33,077 nt of DNA, taken from NCBI GenBank assembly GCA_947306845.1, contig CAMZHP010000006.1, positions 1-33,077 on the forward strand, given 5' to 3'. The translations under genes were made by a program, and so were the position numbers. The DNA is from an uncultured Prevotellaceae bacterium (lineage in GTDB: Bacteria > Bacteroidota > Bacteroidia > Bacteroidales > Bacteroidaceae). The notes under the pieces were generated by a model. That model saw only the letters and a program-made list of their open reading frames with translations. It was not told the DNA's origin and did no database searches. Below are positions 29,343-33,077 of this stretch, one piece after another. How positions within the stretch are numbered: the stretch's first letter is position 1; each line of letters begins with the position of its first letter.

Positions 29343-31109
29343 ATGATGAAACGAAATCACATATATAAAACAGTGCTGGGGCTTGCGATAGCAGCCCTGA
29401 CACTGACAGCATGCTCAGACGAATGGGACGACCATTACAACAGCCTCACAACAGGACAGCATGAGGGGAGTTTGTGGGATGCCATACAAGCTGACCCCAA
29501 CCTCAGCAACTTCGCCAGCGTCGTGAGAGCATGCGGTTATGACAAGTCTTTGGGTAGCAGCCAAACCTTCACTGTTTTTGCTCCCACCAACTCCTGCCTT
29601 TCCGCTGAACAGGCACAGGAGCTCATCAATGCATACAATGCAGAGAAAGGCAAGGTGAACGATGATGACAACACGACAGTGAAAGAGTTCCTGCAAAACC
29701 ACATGACACTATACAACCATTCCGTGTCAAGTCTTAGCAATGACACCATCGTACTGATGAACGGCAAATACGCCTTCCTCACACCCGATGCCATCGACGG
29801 TAACAGATTCCTCACTGCCAACCAACATTATGGCAACGGAGTACTCTACACGCTGGACAATCAGGTGAAGTTTTTCTCCAACCTGTTTGAATACATGAGA
29901 AAAGACAATGATCTGGACAGTGTGCGCAGTTTCTTCTACAACGGCATGTTCTACCGCAAGGAGTTCATAGCAAGCGAAAGTGTACCCGGTGGAATTGTTG
30001 ACGGAAAAACAGTTTACCTCGACTCTGTCTTCATTCAGCAGAACGACCTGTTTGGCTATAATTTCCTTGATGCACGCATCAACTCTGAGGACAGCACTTA
30101 CCTCATGATCGTTCCTACCAACAAGGAATGGAAGAAAATGGTCGATGAATACTCTGACTATTTCGTGTATGATAAGAATGTGCCCTACCGTGACTCACTG
30201 GCATATACCAACACTCGAATGGCCATCATGAAGGGTACCGTGTTCAGCCGCACATTCAACAGCGATGCAGCATTGCAAGACTCTGCTATGTCCACCAACT
30301 GCACGATGAACTACAACTACCGCAGGTCGATGTGGGGGGCTGACTCATTGCATTATTATGAGTATTACAAGCCTTTTGCACCTGACGGTGCTTTGGCTGG
30401 AGCCACTCCCATTGAGTGCAGCAATGGTACCATGCTAAAGTCTGACAACTGGAAAATTGACAAGCAGCAGACTTTCCACCAGCTACGCATCATTGAGGCT
30501 GAGCAAATGAGAAGTCTAAAAGAGGTGAGCACAGTCAAAAACAATGCAGGAGATGACGAACCTACAGTTGCTGCCATCATACGGCAAGTACCTAACCTGT
30601 TTCCAGATGCTCCCGACTCTCTTCAAAATAATCCTTTCTACAATGTGGTTTCCAACAACAGATTCGTGGAGTTTGAGCCGCAGAGGACAACTGTCAACCC
30701 ATGGGTGACTTTCAATATCACTGACGTGCTGGCAAATGTTGGCTACGACATCTATCTCATCACAGCTCCCGCTACTGCCCATGACTGGAATGCCACTGAC
30801 ATTCAGAAGCTACCCACGCTGCTTAGATGCACACTCTCTCATCACGACATTGATGGAAACGTAGTCGAGGAAGAAGTTTGTGACAGGAAAGAAACTGTTG
30901 CTGACGAGGTGAACGCACTCCTGCTTGCAGAAAACTTTAAATTCCCAGTTGCTTCCTTCGGACTGAATGAAGATGAGCCCCAAGTAACGCTGAAGCTGGA
31001 AACGCGTGTGACAAGTGCTCAGTTGCGTAGCAACAAATACACTCGAACCATGCGTATTGACTGCATTCTCCTCAAACCCCATGAGGACAAATCCATGTCT
31101 AACGATTAA
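29343..31109 (+). CDS. Fasciclin (FAS1) surface lipoprotein
   Basis: 588 residues from the ATG at 29343 (a second ATG is at 29346). This start gives a compact lipoprotein signal peptide, MMKRNHIYK then a hydrophobic core and the lipobox LTAC (C24), followed by SDEWDD, an acidic export-type signal. The longer start at 29298 overlaps the previous stop as TAATG but would translate a DNA repeat into an uncharged 15-residue extension, so I rejected it. A FAS1 domain spans about 41-180 (GSLWDAIQADPNLSNFASVV, TFTVFAPTNSCL, VLYTLDNQVKF). A second, weaker FAS1 unit spans about 181-330 (YLMIVPTNKEWKKMV). The C-terminal 400-588 is beta-rich and resembles the C-terminal parts of other FAS1 lipoproteins encoded beside SusC. 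The gene ends two bases before the second susC, implying translational coupling. It is flanked by inverted copies of a 13-bp repeat. Confidence 0.84.
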   Translation: MMKRNHIYKTVLGLAIAALTLTACSDEWDDHYNSLTTGQHEGSLWDAIQADPNLSNFASVVRACGYDKSLGSSQTFTVFAPTNSCLSAEQAQELINAYNAEKGKVNDDDNTTVKEFLQNHMTLYNHSVSSLSNDTIVLMNGKYAFLTPDAIDGNRFLTANQHYGNGVLYTLDNQVKFFSNLFEYMRKDNDLDSVRSFFYNGMFYRKEFIASESVPGGIVDGKTVYLDSVFIQQNDLFGYNFLDARINSEDSTYLMIVPTNKEWKKMVDEYSDYFVYDKNVPYRDSLAYTNTRMAIMKGTVFSRTFNSDAALQDSAMSTNCTMNYNYRRSMWGADSLHYYEYYKPFAPDGALAGATPIECSNGTMLKSDNWKIDKQQTFHQLRIIEAEQMRSLKEVSTVKNNAGDDEPTVAAIIRQVPNLFPDAPDSLQNNPFYNVVSNNRFVEFEPQRTTVNPWVTFNITDVLANVGYDIYLITAPATAHDWNATDIQKLPTLLRCTLSHHDIDGNVVEEEVCDRKETVADEVNALLLAENFKFPVASFGLNEDEPQVTLKLETRVTSAQLRSNKYTRTMRIDCILLKPHEDKSMSND

Positions 31110-31111
31110 CA

Positions 31112-33077
31112 ATGATGAAGATGAAACTCAACAATATCATATCCAGACACAGATGGCAAGGCTTTTTGTCAATGGTTAATTGTCAATTGTTAATTGCCAT
31201 GGGGCTGATGATGCTCATGCCCATCACCGCCTCAGCTCAGTACGATGATGAGGAAGAAGGAGATAATGACGTCCTCAATAAATTGGTGACGTCCATCACT
31301 CAGAAGAAAAAGCAGTATGAAACCCGCACCGTCAGGGGACGTGTGTTGGATGCAGCCACCCATAATCCCATCAGCGGAAGTATCGTCGCAGCTGACGGTG
31401 TCGGGGGATACAGCGCGCTCACCAATGATGATGGTACATACGAGCTTCAGGTTCCCCTCTTTTCGAGTGCCATTTATGTGGTCTCGCCCGACTACAACCC
31501 CCTCAGGGCTGGTCTCACTGCTGAAGAGGAACAGGGTGATGTAAAACTCTATCCCACCACATTCAAAGCAGAGTATTCCAAGGAGACCAACATACGAAAT
31601 GATTATGTGGCCAGCGACTTCCAATACTCCAATGCCGTGAATATCAAGGATGAGGTGCAGAAACAGTTGGGAGGAGAGGTCTATACCATTTCACGAAGCG
31701 GAATGCCAGGAGTGGGAAGTGTCATGTTTGTACAGGGCATCAACTCACTCAATGCCAACGCCCAACCGCTGATCGTCATCGATGACGTGATTGTCGACCA
31801 GCAATATGGGAGAACAATGCTTCATGACGGCTTCTACAATGACATCATTTCCAACATCAATCCTGCCGACATTGAAAAAGTGACCCTTATTCGAAACGGA
31901 ACGGCATTCTATGGCGCAAAGGGAGCCAACGGTGTATTGCTTATTCAGACCAAGCGCAACAAGACCATGGCTACACGTATCTCTGCCTATGCTTCTGCCG
32001 GTATGGTGGTCGAGCCCAAATACCTTTCCATGATGGGCCCGGAGCAATACAGAAACTATGCCTCTGAATTGCTGAAAACAACCAACACGAATCGCCGCAC
32101 CTTCAAGTTCCTCAACGAGGATCCCAATTATTACTATTACACACAGTATCACCAGAATACTGACTGGAAAAAGCTGGTTTATCAGACGGCTATGACACAA
32201 AACTATGGTATCAATGTGTCGGGTGGTGACAACATCGCCAACTATAATCTGTCTGTGGGCTATACCAAACAGGAAAGCAACTTGAAGTACAATGACATGA
32301 GCCGTCTGAACATCCGTTTCAATACGGATATTCGACTGCTTAAACGTCTTGACATCAGGTTTGATGCCTCTTTTGCCAATACCACAAGAAACATACGTGA
32401 CGATGGCGCACCAGAGGGGTACGATGAGGGGACTCCAACAAGCCCGTCATTCCTGGCTTACGTCAAGTCGCCTTTCCTCAGTCCCTATAGTTATGGTCGT
32501 GGTGTGTTGAGTGAGACTCACTTCGACATCAATCCGGAGGATTATCTCTCTGAGGCTTTGGCCAATTACAATAGCTACAACTGGAGACTGGGTAACCCCG
32601 CAGCCATCAACGACTATGGTGACGCAGAGAACAAAAACCACTTTGAAAACTCCATGCTCAACCTGACCGTGACACCGAAATGGACTTTCTCTCCACATCT
32701 GTGGCTGTCGGAACATTTCAGCTACAACCTGGTCAACACCAGTGAGATGTTCTATATTCCTATCAATGGTACACCCGACTACTTCGTGAGCAGCATCGGA
32801 GCATACAGAGAGAACGAAGTGCGGTCACTTGCTTCCAAGCAAAACTCAGTGATGAGCGACACACGCCTCGATTGGAACAACCGTTTTAAAGCTCATGACC
32901 TGCATGCTTTCCTCGGCGTACGTATCAACTGGGAAAGCTACACTATGAACTCGCAGCTGGGCTACAACACCGGCAACGACAAGACTCCTTACATGAGCAG
33001 CAACTTGCTCAATTCACAGGATGTTGGTGCCAATGACAACTGGAACTCAATGGCTTGGTACGCACAGGCTGAGTACA
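31112..33077 (+). CDS. Second SusC/RagA-family TonB-dependent transporter (C-terminus outside window)
   Basis: The frame opens at ATG 31112 (other in-frame ATGs at 31115 and 31121) and stays open to the right edge, 655 codons. The signal peptide is long, ending in SASAQ at about 42-43 (cleavage before Q43). An unusual acidic segment, YDDEEEGDND, and a lysine-rich helix follow before the carboxypeptidase-regulatory-like domain (TVRGRVLDAATHNPISGS, about 73-140). The plug has SGMPGVGSVMFVQGINSLNA, QPLIVIDDVIV and NPADIEKVTLIRNGTAFYGA, all SusC-type signatures. The barrel begins about residue 290 and is cut off. It is clearly different in sequence from the first SusC in the window, so it is not a tandem duplicate. 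It starts two bases after the FAS1 gene and would be expected to have its own SusD partner beyond the right edge. Part of its signal peptide is encoded by a short DNA repeat. Confidence 0.92.
   Translation, partial: MMKMKLNNIISRHRWQGFLSMVNCQLLIAMGLMMLMPITASAQYDDEEEGDNDVLNKLVTSITQKKKQYETRTVRGRVLDAATHNPISGSIVAADGVGGYSALTNDDGTYELQVPLFSSAIYVVSPDYNPLRAGLTAEEEQGDVKLYPTTFKAEYSKETNIRNDYVASDFQYSNAVNIKDEVQKQLGGEVYTISRSGMPGVGSVMFVQGINSLNANAQPLIVIDDVIVDQQYGRTMLHDGFYNDIISNINPADIEKVTLIRNGTAFYGAKGANGVLLIQTKRNKTMATRISAYASAGMVVEPKYLSMMGPEQYRNYASELLKTTNTNRRTFKFLNEDPNYYYYTQYHQNTDWKKLVYQTAMTQNYGINVSGGDNIANYNLSVGYTKQESNLKYNDMSRLNIRFNTDIRLLKRLDIRFDASFANTTRNIRDDGAPEGYDEGTPTSPSFLAYVKSPFLSPYSYGRGVLSETHFDINPEDYLSEALANYNSYNWRLGNPAAINDYGDAENKNHFENSMLNLTVTPKWTFSPHLWLSEHFSYNLVNTSEMFYIPINGTPDYFVSSIGAYRENEVRSLASKQNSVMSDTRLDWNNRFKAHDLHAFLGVRINWESYTMNSQLGYNTGNDKTPYMSSNLLNSQDVGANDNWNSMAWYAQAEY
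31175..31196 (-). repeat. Inverted copy of the AATTGACAATTG-type repeat inside a signal-peptide coding region
   Basis: The 13 bases AATTGTCAATTGT at 31178-31190 are the exact reverse complement of ACAATTGACAATT, found at 29306-29318 and 29327-29339. Here the repeat, extended to 31175-31196, is in frame and encodes VNCQLLI (residues 22-28) at the start of the hydrophobic core of the second SusC signal peptide. Confidence 0.8.

Noticed and set aside
22015..33077. Two susC genes as a tandem duplication
   Set aside because: Their signal peptides, regulatory domains and plug sequences differ throughout, and one has an acidic insertion, so they are separate family members rather than recent copies.
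1..33077. Search for CRISPR arrays, tRNA genes, insertion sequences, integrases and sensor regulators
   Set aside because: No regularly spaced repeats, tRNA-like cloverleaf, transposase or integrase motifs, or DNA-binding regulator were seen by eye; short or degenerate examples could have been missed.

Overview
This window looks like accessory chromosomal DNA from a Prevotella-like member of the Bacteroidota (Prevotella/Segatella/Xylanibacter group). The signs are two SusC/RagA TonB-dependent transporters, a SusD/RagB lipoprotein, several large exported proteins with C-terminal tails resembling type IX secretion (T9SS) sorting domains, lipoproteins with acidic residues just after the lipidated cysteine, and TAnnTTTG-type -7 promoter elements. 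The genus is inference; there is no rRNA or housekeeping marker. I found no tRNA, rRNA, transposase, CRISPR array, integrase or transcriptional regulator.

Region 1 (1-9350, minus strand) is a probable three-gene operon read right to left: a GH128-like extracellular glycoside hydrolase (5718-9350), a giant multidomain CotH-kinase-family protein (550-5700), and the N-terminus of a secreted parallel beta-helix (PL9-like) protein cut by the left edge (1-472). A promoter candidate (TTTG-N18-TAAATTTG) lies at 9400-9429. The set looks like a secreted polysaccharide-attack or surface-modification unit.

Region 2 (9505-15077, plus strand) diverges from region 1. It holds a large MG2/macroglobulin-like envelope protein and, 12 bp later, a secreted protein with an N-terminal glycosidase-like domain followed by a ricin-type beta-trefoil, FN3, LamG and a sorting tail. 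It ends in a strong intrinsic terminator (15041-15077).

Region 3 (15139-19069, plus strand) is a monocistronic unit with its own promoter (TATCTTTG at 15163-15170), a leader of about 210 nt, a 1195-aa modular protein and a long hairpin after the stop. Its three approximately 190-residue modules are the same type as two modules in the CotH protein on the other strand, and a divergent relative occurs in the GH128-like protein. This links regions 1 and 3.

Region 4 (19294 to the right edge, plus strand) is a tight array: fasciclin (FAS1) lipoprotein, SusC, SusD, FAS1 lipoprotein, FAS1 lipoprotein, second SusC (truncated by the window). It has the architecture of a Sus-like uptake system, but no glycosidase, lyase or regulator is visible and multidomain FAS1 lipoproteins take the place of the usual auxiliary glycan-binding proteins. 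A 13-bp sequence, ACAATTGACAATT, occurs twice just before the third FAS1 gene and once inverted inside the signal-peptide coding region of the second susC, so it brackets that FAS1 gene.
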